A stretch of DNA of 19,090 nucleotides from SIG452 sp045631485 (GTDB lineage: Bacteria; Bacillota; Clostridia; UMGS1840): assembly GCA_045631485.1 (NCBI GenBank), contig JAZQUU010000025.1, positions 1 through 19,090 of the forward strand. Direction: 5' to 3'. A program made the position numbers and the translations under genes. Shown one piece after another: positions 1 to 7,041 of the stretch. Below the pieces are notes generated by a model. That model was not told where the DNA came from and ran no database searches. It was given only the letters and a program-made list of their open reading frames with translations. Within the stretch, counting starts at the first letter, position 1. Each line of letters opens with the position of its first letter.

Positions 1-221
1 ACTGAACCGCCCCAATCACAGCTGGAATAGGTACCGTCAGTTGCGGCATCGCTTGTCTTCTTATCGTTGGTGTCACTCCATGTGAATGCGGAATTGCCAA
101 GCACTATGGCTTCATTTTCGCTTACTGTTGCTGTTTCGTTAGCATAAACAAACCCAGTAAACATCGTGGCTATCATAGATAGTACCACGAAAACGCTGAT
201 CAGCTTTCTTGCTTTTTTCAT
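1..221 (-). CDS. Secreted repeat-module protein, N-terminal part only (runs off the left edge)
   Basis: This is the first 73 codons of a gene that continues beyond base 1. The start is ATG at 221, preceded by a GGAAGGAAG ribosome site at 228-236. The N-terminus is a classic Gram-positive signal peptide: a KKARK basic end, a hydrophobic core of about 18 residues, and an AxA-like cleavage site near VYA|NE. The mature part starts with the same module found four times in the upstream phosphoesterase (GNSAFTWSDTNDKK, then DGTYSSCDWGG). Bases 1-100 are identical to 2747-2846 of that gene. It follows the phosphoesterase by 64 bp with no terminator between, so the two are probably co-transcribed. The catalytic domain, if there is one, lies outside the window, so the function cannot be given. 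The protein is inferred to be exported. Confidence 0.85.
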   Translation of the reverse strand, partial: MKKARKLISVFVVLSMIATMFTGFVYANETATVSENEAIVLGNSAFTWSDTNDKKTSDAATDGTYSSCDWGGS

Positions 222-285
222 AAGTTTCTTCCTTCCTTATATATTATTTTATTTTTTAGTCTCATCAATATCAGAAAACGCTTGA

Positions 286-3200
286 TTACTTGATTGTTCT
301 CATAACATATGGCTTCAGATTTGCTTTGTCCCAAACATAAATTACTGTTTTGCCATTTACAGATCCCACATCAAGTTCAGCAGAACCATCTACAAACTCC
401 CCAATATCAACAGAGAGAAGTTTATTATTTTCGCCGTATACTGCTCCGTAAACATCAAGTTCTGATAAATCTAAGCCCTCAATCTCATCGCCCATAGCAA
501 GTGTTGTATCACCTAAGGTAACAGTTACCGCGGGAGAAAGTCTCAGGCAGTCAAGAACGCCATACGCCTTGTTGGTTCCCTCTCTGACACCTACATAAAT
601 TGCAATAGTGTTTAACCCCTCTTGCAAATAGACCGCATCGTGTAAGGTAATCTCACTGATTGCATATTCATCGTCGGGATACATCGTTCCGGAAGCATCC
701 GTCTTAATTTCTGCCGTATAATTGTCAGTGTTGCTCATCAAGTAATGCGGCTTCGAACCATTGACATTCAGTGCCATATAACTCATTTGAGCAGAAAGCT
801 TTGCAGATGTTGCATCAAGAGTAAGTCTGTAATATCCCTCTGCCTCAGCCATAATTTCCACAACTACCGTTTGATTGTCAGAACCTTCACACTTAATATA
901 CGCACCGCCACTTGCAGCATCATGAGTTTTTTGTCCTGCCTTTGATACACTATTTTCTATTTCCACAACGCCGCCATCTTTCGGAAGAACGGTTGGAACA
1001 AAAGGCATAAGTGTTACACAATCAAATGCATAGATAACTTTGTTGTTCACGCTGCTGAATTGAAACTCAAAGGTAATCGTGTGGCTACCTTTTTCCAGTA
1101 ATAAATCCTGATTGTACGCAATATTTTTTACAGTCCAGTTATCGGATGTTTTCCAGGGATTTGCCAATGCGGTTACAGTTGAATTGGAACTGGTAAGCTT
1201 AATCTTTTGTCCACCATCAACACTGAAGCTCATAGGAGCTGCACCACCAAGTGTCAAATCGGTAACTGCATTGATATCAAGTGCATAGGTTCCTGTTTCT
1301 TCTACCTCGATCATCATGGTCGCGGTTCTTACCGAACCACCCCAGTTACTGCTGGAATAGGTTCCGTCGTATGCACTTGTATTGTCTTTTTTATCATTCG
1401 CTTCACTCCATGTTAAGGATGCATTACCGATAGTAGTCGCTTCATCGCCTTTTACAATGATTGCTTTGGAGGTCGGAGTCAGTGTTGCACAATCAAATGC
1501 GTAGATAACTCTGTTGTTTGCACTATTGAACTGAAGTTCGAATTCTAAAGTGTGAAGACCTTCTTCTAAAACAAATTCTCCATTGTATGCTATGTTCTTA
1601 ACTGTCCATTTGTCTGTGTTGGTCTGCCAGGGATTTGCCAGAGCTGTTACGGTTGCATTGGAACTGGTAAGATTCACCTTATTTCCACCGTCAATAGTAA
1701 AGCTCATGGGAGCCGTACCACCCAATACCAGGTCGATAACTGCGTTGATATCAAGTTTATATGTACCTTTTTTTGCTACATAGAATGTTTTCTTGAAGGT
1801 TCTGATTGAACCACCCCAGTTACTGCTGGAATAGGTACCGTCGTGTGCACTTGCATTCTCTTTCTTATCGTTTGCTGAGCTTCTTTCGAAGGACAAGTTA
1901 CCGATTGTGGTTGCTGTGTCAGCACTTAAGGTCAGCAGATTATTGGTGGGAATAATGGTTGCACAATCAAATGCATAGATTACTACATCCCCTGCACTTC
2001 TTTTCGGAATTTCAAATTCTAAAGTATGAAGACCTTCTTCTAAAACAAAATCTCCATTGTATGCAATATTTTTTACAGTCCAGTTATTGGTTGTTTTCCA
2101 AGGATTTGCCAATGCGGTTACAGTTGCATTAGAAGCGGTAAGAGGAATCTTTCCTCCACCATCAACACTGAAGTTAACGGGAGATGCACCGTCAAGTGTT
2201 AAATCTGTAACTGCATTGATACTGAAAGAATAGGTACCGGTCTTTTCTACATAAAATGTTTTCTTGAAGGTTCTTACTGCACCGCCCCAATCACAGCTGG
2301 AATAGGTACCATCATATGCGTTTACATTATCTTTCTTATCGTTGGTTTCATTTCTTAAGAATGACTGGTTACCGATTGTGGTTGCTGCGTCTGCCTTTAC
2401 TGCTAGCAGATTGTTGGTAGGAGTCAGAGTCGCACAGTCAAATGCGTAGATAACTTTGCTGCTCACAGTGCTGAACTGCAGCTCAAACTTTAATGTATGA
2501 GTTCCTGCTTCCAACACAAAATCTCCGTTGTATGCTACATTTTTAACTGTCCAGTTATTGGATGTCTTCCACGGAGTTGCCAACGCTGTTACAGTTGAGT
2601 CGGTCGTCTTCATGGTGATAACATCACCGTCATCAATGCTAAAATTAATCGCAGATGCACCTTCAAGGGTCAAATCGGTAACCGCATTGATGCTAAGCGC
2701 ATAGGTACCGGTTTTTTCTACCTGGAATGTTGCTTCTGCAGTTCTTACTGAACCGCCCCAATCACAGCTGGAATAGGTACCGTCAGTTGCGGCATCGCTT
2801 GTCTTCTTATCGTTGGTGTCACTCCATGTGAATGCGGAATTGCCAAACGTTGTTGCCTCATCAGATTTTACTACCAATGAAGTGTTTGCCACTGTAAATG
2901 TTGCACAGTCAAACACAAATGATGCATCCGTTCTGTTGTTGGAAGCCTGAGGAACTGTAAATGTTAATGTATGGACACCTTTTTCCAAAAGAATTCCTGT
3001 ATTATACTTAATTCCTTTTGTTGTCCAAGGATCATCTGTTCTGCAAGGATTTTCCAAGGTTCTTACAGTGCTGTTGTCCTTCGTCATTGTGATCTCGTCG
3101 CCACTGTCAATTTTAAAGTTCATTTCAGACAAGGCATTATGAGTTAAACTTGTTGCCGCATAAACCTCAAGTATGTATTCTTTTGTTTCTTCTACATAGA

Positions 3201-4512
3201 AAGTCTTTTTGGCCGTTATTGTTGCCTGTCCGCCATTAAATTTGGTATATACTCCATCAGCAGCTGCTTCACTTGTGCCTTGTGCAACATGATTCCACCA
3301 GAAGGATGTAGTACCAAATACAGAGGTTCCCGAAGCAGAAACTTTATCATATCCGTCAGCTTCTGCACTTGCCTCAGTTTCTGCTACAATGTTTCGAATC
3401 TCACCAATAGAACCATCTTCCAAAAGAGTTATCGCTGTACCGCCCACATAAGGTTTTACCCCTTTGGCTGCTACAGCTCCTGCAGCTGTGATGCTATTGT
3501 ATCTGTCGTAGGTAGAACTCTTTAATCCGTATACAAAATGTATACCATCATAAAAAATGTTCCCGTTATTCAAGTGCTCGTGACCATTAAAGATTGAATC
3601 AACCCCCAATTCCTTCATAGAGTTGTAAACAGTCTTATCCGAATCCCATGCACCCTTCATAACAGTACCGATATAGCCTTGATCACCTTTTTTACCAACC
3701 GCATCAAGAACGATCGGATAACTTCCGTATTGCGCTATGGCATCACCCATTGCTGACAACTGAATATGGAATGCAGCAGACAACTTTGTATTGGGTGAAA
3801 CTTCTTTTATGTCCTTCATAACCTCTTTGTACCACGCTATCTGGTCAGTGCCAAAACCCGCAGAGGTTTTCATATGAGAGTTTTGTTTTGACTTTTCACT
3901 TGCAGCTGCACAACCGTTCGAATCCATCATAAAAAAGACTCTTTTCAGTTCTCCGCCCTGAGTAATACCTACTGTGTAGTTTCCGTTTCCTGTAAGATTG
4001 CCCTGCTCAAAAAGACAATATTCACTCGCCTCAAGCTGAGCACACTGCCAATCAACACCTTTTTTGGATTCATTATCATGATTTCCGTATACCGGAGCCC
4101 AGGGTGTTTCTAAACTGTCAAAAAATTCAATCAGATCAAGTAACGCTCTTCCGGAATCGTCAAATTCACCATATACGATATCTCCGGTGAGGATAATCAA
4201 GTCAGGATCAAACTCCTCGACCACCTGTTCTACATAATCATAACAGTTTTGATCTTTTCTGGTTTTGCTCCAGCGTATCTGATCACCAGAACTGAGTCGA
4301 CCATCTGAACGGCGTTGTTCACTCTCGATTATCTGAGTATCTGTAATCTGCAAAATTCTCGGCTCACGACCTACTTCAACATCTACTAAGAAGTCTACCA
4401 AGTCCGCATATACAGGTTCAGACGCATTCGCAACAGTACAAAAGCCTAAGAGCATCGTTGCTATCAAAATCAATGACACAACTCTGCTTAAAATCCCTTT
4501 GGTTATTTTCAT
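286..4512 (-). CDS. Secreted calcineurin-like metallophosphoesterase with six C-terminal beta modules
   Basis: The protein has 1408 residues. Residues 1-30 are a signal peptide ending TVANA|SE. Residues about 50-375 form a metallophosphatase domain: DTQ at 58-60 in place of the usual DxH, GD at 110-111, GNHD at 143-146, H249, and GHEH at 310-313. These are the ligands of a dinuclear metal centre that hydrolyses phosphate esters; the substrate is unknown. Five related modules of about 155 residues follow at about 390-542 (degenerate), 547-699, 702-858, 860-1016 and 1018-1172. Each contains DGTYSS, a WGG, a TVKNIAYN-type segment and an AFDCATLTP-type end. Residues 1180-1330 hold a divergent sixth module, and the last 75 residues are a small beta tail ending near VWDKANLKPYV. 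The modules look like CBM6/35-type carbohydrate-binding jelly rolls, which is inference. No LPXTG or SLH anchor is seen. The start has an AAGGAGGT site 8 bases upstream. Family-level enzyme identity is sure; a role in degrading glycans, lipids or nucleotides is open. Confidence 0.9.
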   Translation of the reverse strand: MKITKGILSRVVSLILIATMLLGFCTVANASEPVYADLVDFLVDVEVGREPRILQITDTQIIESEQRRSDGRLSSGDQIRWSKTRKDQNCYDYVEQVVEEFDPDLIILTGDIVYGEFDDSGRALLDLIEFFDSLETPWAPVYGNHDNESKKGVDWQCAQLEASEYCLFEQGNLTGNGNYTVGITQGGELKRVFFMMDSNGCAAASEKSKQNSHMKTSAGFGTDQIAWYKEVMKDIKEVSPNTKLSAAFHIQLSAMGDAIAQYGSYPIVLDAVGKKGDQGYIGTVMKGAWDSDKTVYNSMKELGVDSIFNGHEHLNNGNIFYDGIHFVYGLKSSTYDRYNSITAAGAVAAKGVKPYVGGTAITLLEDGSIGEIRNIVAETEASAEADGYDKVSASGTSVFGTTSFWWNHVAQGTSEAAADGVYTKFNGGQATITAKKTFYVEETKEYILEVYAATSLTHNALSEMNFKIDSGDEITMTKDNSTVRTLENPCRTDDPWTTKGIKYNTGILLEKGVHTLTFTVPQASNNRTDASFVFDCATFTVANTSLVVKSDEATTFGNSAFTWSDTNDKKTSDAATDGTYSSCDWGGSVRTAEATFQVEKTGTYALSINAVTDLTLEGASAINFSIDDGDVITMKTTDSTVTALATPWKTSNNWTVKNVAYNGDFVLEAGTHTLKFELQFSTVSSKVIYAFDCATLTPTNNLLAVKADAATTIGNQSFLRNETNDKKDNVNAYDGTYSSCDWGGAVRTFKKTFYVEKTGTYSFSINAVTDLTLDGASPVNFSVDGGGKIPLTASNATVTALANPWKTTNNWTVKNIAYNGDFVLEEGLHTLEFEIPKRSAGDVVIYAFDCATIIPTNNLLTLSADTATTIGNLSFERSSANDKKENASAHDGTYSSSNWGGSIRTFKKTFYVAKKGTYKLDINAVIDLVLGGTAPMSFTIDGGNKVNLTSSNATVTALANPWQTNTDKWTVKNIAYNGEFVLEEGLHTLEFELQFNSANNRVIYAFDCATLTPTSKAIIVKGDEATTIGNASLTWSEANDKKDNTSAYDGTYSSSNWGGSVRTATMMIEVEETGTYALDINAVTDLTLGGAAPMSFSVDGGQKIKLTSSNSTVTALANPWKTSDNWTVKNIAYNQDLLLEKGSHTITFEFQFSSVNNKVIYAFDCVTLMPFVPTVLPKDGGVVEIENSVSKAGQKTHDAASGGAYIKCEGSDNQTVVVEIMAEAEGYYRLTLDATSAKLSAQMSYMALNVNGSKPHYLMSNTDNYTAEIKTDASGTMYPDDEYAISEITLHDAVYLQEGLNTIAIYVGVREGTNKAYGVLDCLRLSPAVTVTLGDTTLAMGDEIEGLDLSELDVYGAVYGENNKLLSVDIGEFVDGSAELDVGSVNGKTVIYVWDKANLKPYVMRTIK
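997..2874 (-). repeat. Tandem array of four closely similar ~470-bp module units
   Basis: Four head-to-tail in-frame units encode modules 2-5 of the phosphoesterase, at about 2416-2874, 1939-2409, 1465-1935 and 997-1461. They are similar at DNA level as well as protein level. For example, the stretch encoding DGTYSS and its WGG recurs almost unchanged around 1340, 1810, 2285 and 2755. A fifth, weaker unit lies at about 2887-3345, and another copy begins in the partial gene at 1-221. High DNA similarity suggests recent duplication or continuing gene conversion. Such arrays can also collapse in assembly, so the copy number deserves caution. Confidence 0.85.
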
Positions 4513-4598
4513 AAAATTTAACCTCCTTAAATTTATCTTTTGCTTATCCCAGGACTCCGCCAGTATGGAATTTTTGTCTATCGTTTAATGGTGATTGT

Positions 4599-4668
4599 AT
4601 TATACTATTACTTACATACTGTCACATCATCCCATCTGCATTATACTCTGCTAAGAAAAAAAACACAA
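4599..4668 (-). promoter_or_regulatory. Promoter region of the phosphoesterase operon, two candidate -10 boxes
   Basis: Read on the minus strand, TTGTGT (4663-4668) and TATAAT (4640-4645) are exactly 17 bases apart. A second perfect TATAAT lies at 4599-4604, but only a poor GTGACA-like -35 sits 15 bases upstream of it. Either could drive the gene whose start is at 4512, giving a leader of roughly 80-120 bases. Both calls rest on consensus matches only. Confidence 0.6.
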
Positions 4669-4735
4669 TGTACAAACGAATATTTTTAACCTTTTCGATA
4701 CAGTAATTTTTGGAAAATTTGCTGATTTTTTTACC

Positions 4736-5101
4736 TCATTTCCACAATTTATATCCAAATTTTAGCCCCAACAGCTCACCACGTCTGACTCCTGCAAACA
4801 GACTGAATAAAAATGCGGGATATAACCCATGTTCTTTTACAACATCTAAAAACATCCGCTGTTTTTCCTTCGTTAAAACCCGTCTTTCTTTCTTGATGTT
4901 CTTCGGAAGAACCGCGGCATCAGATACATTATTGTTTAATTTTCCGCATCGAACCCCTTGCTTTAAGGAAGCACGCATCACGCTATGTGTCAGCTGAATG
5001 GTTCGTACTGAAAATCCCTGCTCGTACATTTCATTATACAATTTCTGCAGATGTTCTGATTCAACATCACTGAAGATACTCTCATTGCTGCAACCAACAA
5101 A
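4736..5101 (-). pseudogene. Tyrosine recombinase (phage-type integrase) fragment
   Basis: The open frame of about 122 codons runs from an in-frame stop at 5102-5104 to TGA at 4736-4738. It covers the later part of the SAM-like core-binding domain (SEHLQKLYNEMYEQG, then NNNVSDAAVLPKNIKKE and RRVLTKEKQ) and the start of the catalytic domain, including the first catalytic arginine in AGVRRGELLGLKF. It then breaks off into GYKLWK and a stop. The K, HxxR, H/W and tyrosine boxes are absent, and no continuation is visible downstream. Full-length relatives have 350-400 residues, so both ends are lost. No ribosome site precedes the TTG at 5041 that could serve as a start. It sits about 540 bp from the 3' end of a tRNA gene, a common integration site for such elements, and is best read as the relic of an integrated element. 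Confidence 0.8.
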
Positions 5102-5296
5102 TTATTTAATGCCTTTTCCGTGATGAATATAGGCAACTACGATATTGACAACTTTGGTGATTACAATATGGAGATATTCAACTATGAAGAAAATAATTTT
5201 TCCAAAGAAAATGTATATCAAGCATTAAGTTTGCTTTGTGTATCCCTAATTGATTTAGGACTAATAGAAACAGATGATTCCGAGAGAGGCGTATAA
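5060..5296 (+). other. Unrecognised open frame, probably a relic of a mobile element
   Basis: Between TGA at 5057-5059 and TAA at 5294-5296 the plus strand is open for 78 codons. It reads ITEDTLIAATNKLFNAF near the beginning and YQALSLLCVSLIDLGLIE near the end. The only ATG is at 5123 (57 codons) and has no Shine-Dalgarno sequence. The beginning faintly recalls the segment after the zinc ribbon in large serine recombinases, but the rest does not, and I cannot assign a family. It overlaps the upstream end of the integrase fragment on the other strand, so a junction between two decayed pieces near 5068-5080 is plausible. It may simply be non-coding. Confidence 0.3.
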
Positions 5297-5417
5297 ATAT
5301 TCTGAACAAACCACATAACTAATTTTAAAATTTTTCTTTCTATCAAAATTGCACGAGAATGTGTAGTATGCAGAAAAAACAGATAGATTCCTAATATACC
5401 AAAAACTAATAGCTAAG

Positions 5418-5459
5418 AATAAAAATGGCCATATGCACTTGCATATGGCCATTTTTATT
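5418..5459. terminator. Perfect 19-bp hairpin, possible bidirectional terminator
   Basis: Arms 5418-5436 and 5441-5459 pair perfectly around the loop ACTT. The GC-containing core ATGGCCATATGC is flanked by A and T runs on both sides, so it could terminate transcription from either direction. No complete gene adjoins it; it may have ended transcripts of the now decayed element. Terminator function is inferred, the structure is seen. Confidence 0.6.
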
Positions 5460-5596
5460 AAGCAATTTAACAATGAGGAAAAAATCATTTTAGCATTCTA
5501 TGTCTCAATGTAATTACTACTTTATTTCTTATCTTGTGTTATTTTGGTAGCTGTAAATTTTTAAAAAACAGGATAAAATCAAGAAAAAAAGACAAT

Positions 5597-5635
5597 AAAA
5601 AAGCCCTGAAAACTTAGCGTTTTCAAGGCTTTTTG
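5597..5635 (-). terminator. Intrinsic terminator of the tRNA operon
   Basis: On the minus strand, just past the CCA of tRNA-Lys, AAAAAGCC-T-TGAAAAC pairs with GTTTTCA-G-GGCTTTTT around a 5-base loop, with one mismatch in the stem. The RNA ends in a run of U followed by AUUG. Confidence 0.85.
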
Positions 5636-5637
5636 CA

Positions 5638-5713
5638 TGGTGAGCCATCGGCGATTCGAACGCCGGACAACTTGATTAAAAGTCAAGTGCTCTACCGACT
5701 GAGCTAATGGCCC
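5638..5713 (-). tRNA. tRNA-Lys (anticodon TTT)
   Basis: The 76-nt cloverleaf includes an encoded CCA. The acceptor arms are GGGCCAT and ATGGCTC. The anticodon stem CTTGA/TCAAG encloses CTTTTAA, anticodon TTT. The T loop is TTCGAAT. It is the last gene of the five-tRNA operon. Confidence 0.95.
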
Positions 5714-5719
5714 ATATAT

Positions 5720-5795
5720 TGGCTGGGATAGCTGGACTCGAACCAGCGAATGCAGGAGTCAAAGTCCTGTGCCTTACCGACTTGGCGATATCCCA
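5720..5795 (-). tRNA. tRNA-Gln (anticodon TTG)
   Basis: The 76-nt cloverleaf begins TGGGATA and ends TATCCCA-G-CCA. The anticodon loop CTTTGAC lies between CAGGA and TCCTG, giving TTG. The U1-A72 acceptor pair is typical of bacterial tRNA-Gln. Six bases separate it from tRNA-Lys. Confidence 0.95.
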
Positions 5796-5813
5796 TCATA
5801 TCAAAAAATATAA

Positions 5814-5891
5814 TGGGGTGGATAATCGGATTCGAACCGATGACCCCCAGAGCCACAATCTGGTGCACTAACCAACTGAGCTATACCCACC
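5814..5891 (-). tRNA. tRNA-His (anticodon GTG), G-1 encoded
   Basis: The acceptor GTGGGTA pairs with TATCCAC, and the anticodon stem CCAGA/TCTGG holds TTGTGGC, anticodon GTG. The discriminator is C73 and an extra G at 5891 can pair with it. This is the G-1:C73 identity element of histidine tRNAs. CCA is encoded. Confidence 0.95.
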
Positions 5892-5904
5892 ATAAAAGAC
5901 AAAG

Positions 5905-5981
5905 TGGCGCGCCTGAAGAGATTCGAACTCCTGGCCTACTGCTTAGAAGCCAGTTGCTCTATCCGGCTGAGCTACAGGCGC
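5905..5981 (-). tRNA. tRNA-Arg (anticodon TCT)
   Basis: The 77-nt gene has acceptor arms GCGCCTG/CAGGCGC, discriminator G and an encoded CCA. The anticodon arm is ACTGG-CTTCTAA-GCAGT, giving anticodon TCT. The last stem pair (31-39) is a G-G mismatch; C would be expected at position 39 (base 5942). All other parts fold normally, so the gene is probably functional. Confidence 0.92.
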
Positions 5982-5989
5982 ATAAATAA

Positions 5990-6063
5990 TGGAGCGGGTG
6001 ATGGGAATCGAACCCACACAATCAGCTTGGAAGGCTGAGATTCTACCATTGAACTACACCCGC
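5990..6063 (-). tRNA. tRNA-Gly (anticodon TCC)
   Basis: The 74-nt cloverleaf has acceptor arms GCGGGTG/CACCCGC, discriminator T and an encoded CCA. The anticodon stem TCAGC/GCTGA surrounds CTTCCAA, anticodon TCC. It is the first gene of the cluster, about 75 bases downstream of the promoter. Confidence 0.95.
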
Positions 6064-6138
6064 ATCAGATACAACATCATGTTGGATTCAGCATCGGGCA
6101 GCCTACATTCACTGTTTAGACCCCTTAAGTGCTTTGCT

Positions 6139-6167
6139 ATTATATCAAACAATTTTCAATTTGTCAA
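6139..6167 (-). promoter_or_regulatory. Consensus sigma-A promoter of the tRNA operon
   Basis: On the minus strand TTGACA (6162-6167) and TATAAT (6139-6144) are both perfect hexamers with a 17-base spacer. A stable-RNA operon fits such a strong promoter. I see no GC-rich terminator between hisF (ending at 6282) and this promoter, so some read-through from hisF is possible; the 218-base gap 6064-6281 is otherwise T/A-rich and empty. Confidence 0.92.
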
Positions 6168-6281
6168 TACTTTTTTTGCATTTTTTGCAATTTTTTTTAT
6201 TTTTCTCTAAAATCAAGAGAAAACAAGGGTTTTTGGCTTTTTTTCCTCGCTTTCTCTTAGGATTTGCAAATTTTTTTATTT

Positions 6282-7040
6282 TTATAACCGAACGGGGATT
6301 TCTTTTTCTTTCATAAATTCTTTCACTTCCCGAATGGTTAATTCTTTAAAATGAAATAAGGATGCCGCCAACACCGCATCGGCGTGTCCCTTTGATACTG
6401 CATCGGAAAAATGAGAAAGAGCTCCTGCACCGCCGGATGCAATCACGGGAATTTTTAATGCATCGGATACCTGACGGGTTAATTCAATATCATACCCTGC
6501 TTTAGTGCCGTCTGCATCCATACTGGTCAGCAAAATTTCCCCTGCACCGAGCTTCTCACAACGGATTGCCCATTCGATGGCGTCAATGCCCGTGTCATTT
6601 CGTCCGCCGTGGGTAAAGATATTAAAGCCACCGTCCGGGCGTCGTTTGGCATCAATGGCAACCACCACGCACTGAGAACCGAACTTTTCTGCAGCCTCGG
6701 TAATCAGGTTGGGATTGTGAATTGCCGCCGTATTCACAGACACCTTATCCGCACCTGCCAACAACAATTCCCGAAAATCCTCCGCTTTTCGGATACCTCC
6801 GCCCACGGTAAAGGGAATAAACACATTTTCCGCCACCTGACGAACCATATCCACAGTGGTTTTTCGGTTATCGGAAGAGGCAGTGATATCTAAGAACACC
6901 AGCTCGTCCGCACCCTCTTTATCATAAGCACGAGCGCATTCCACAGGGTCACCCGCATCAATTAAATTCACAAAATTAACTCCCTTTACCACTCTGCCGT
7001 TTGCCACGTCCAGGCAAGGGATTACACGTTTTGTTAACAT
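6282..7040 (-). CDS. hisF: Imidazole glycerol phosphate synthase, cyclase subunit HisF
   Basis: The protein has 252 residues, the normal HisF length, and is a (beta/alpha)8 barrel. With ammonia from HisH it converts PRFAR into imidazole glycerol phosphate and AICAR, the branch point of histidine and purine synthesis. The catalytic aspartates are D11 in IPCLDV and D130 in VVAIDAKR. Phosphate-binding loops are seen at VGGGI (79-83) and ASGGAG. The start is ATG at 7040, one base after the Nudix stop, with AAAAGGAG at 7048-7055 inside the Nudix gene. It is the last gene of the operon. No other his gene, including the partner hisH, is in the window, so they must lie elsewhere if the pathway is complete. 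Confidence 0.96.
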   Translation of the reverse strand: MLTKRVIPCLDVANGRVVKGVNFVNLIDAGDPVECARAYDKEGADELVFLDITASSDNRKTTVDMVRQVAENVFIPFTVGGGIRKAEDFRELLLAGADKVSVNTAAIHNPNLITEAAEKFGSQCVVVAIDAKRRPDGGFNIFTHGGRNDTGIDAIEWAIRCEKLGAGEILLTSMDADGTKAGYDIELTRQVSDALKIPVIASGGAGALSHFSDAVSKGHADAVLAASLFHFKELTIREVKEFMKEKEIPVRL

Positions 7041-7041
7041 A

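Larger units (their letters stand above)
5297..5637. other. AT-rich intergenic stretch without a gene
   Basis: About 340 bases separate the relic region from the tRNA cluster. I see no credible coding frame: the minus-strand frame at 5261-5488 has no ribosome site and runs straight through a perfect hairpin. The stretch holds the 19-bp hairpin at 5418-5459 and the tRNA operon terminator at 5597-5635; both are listed separately. Confidence 0.7.

Noticed and set aside
1..4512. Repeats in the secreted genes as a CRISPR array or insertion sequence
   Set aside because: The units are about 470 bp, in frame and coding, with no short constant repeats alternating with spacers, no terminal inverted repeats and no transposase.
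5638..5713. attL/attR-type duplication of the tRNA-Lys 3' end for the integrase relic
   Set aside because: I scanned 1-5637 for the T-arm sequence of tRNA-Lys and found only isolated 6-7 base matches such as TTCGAAC, with no extended copy.
6201..6223. TTTTCTCT / AGAGAAAA stem as terminator for hisF
   Set aside because: The stem is weak and has no GC core, and on the minus strand it is followed by A-rich rather than T-rich sequence.
5750..6316. Plus-strand frames of 60-79 codons over the tRNA cluster
   Set aside because: They are translations of the antisense strand of tRNA genes and of the T-rich gap after hisF; motifs such as IGFEPMTPRA are well-known artefacts of tRNA-antisense translation.
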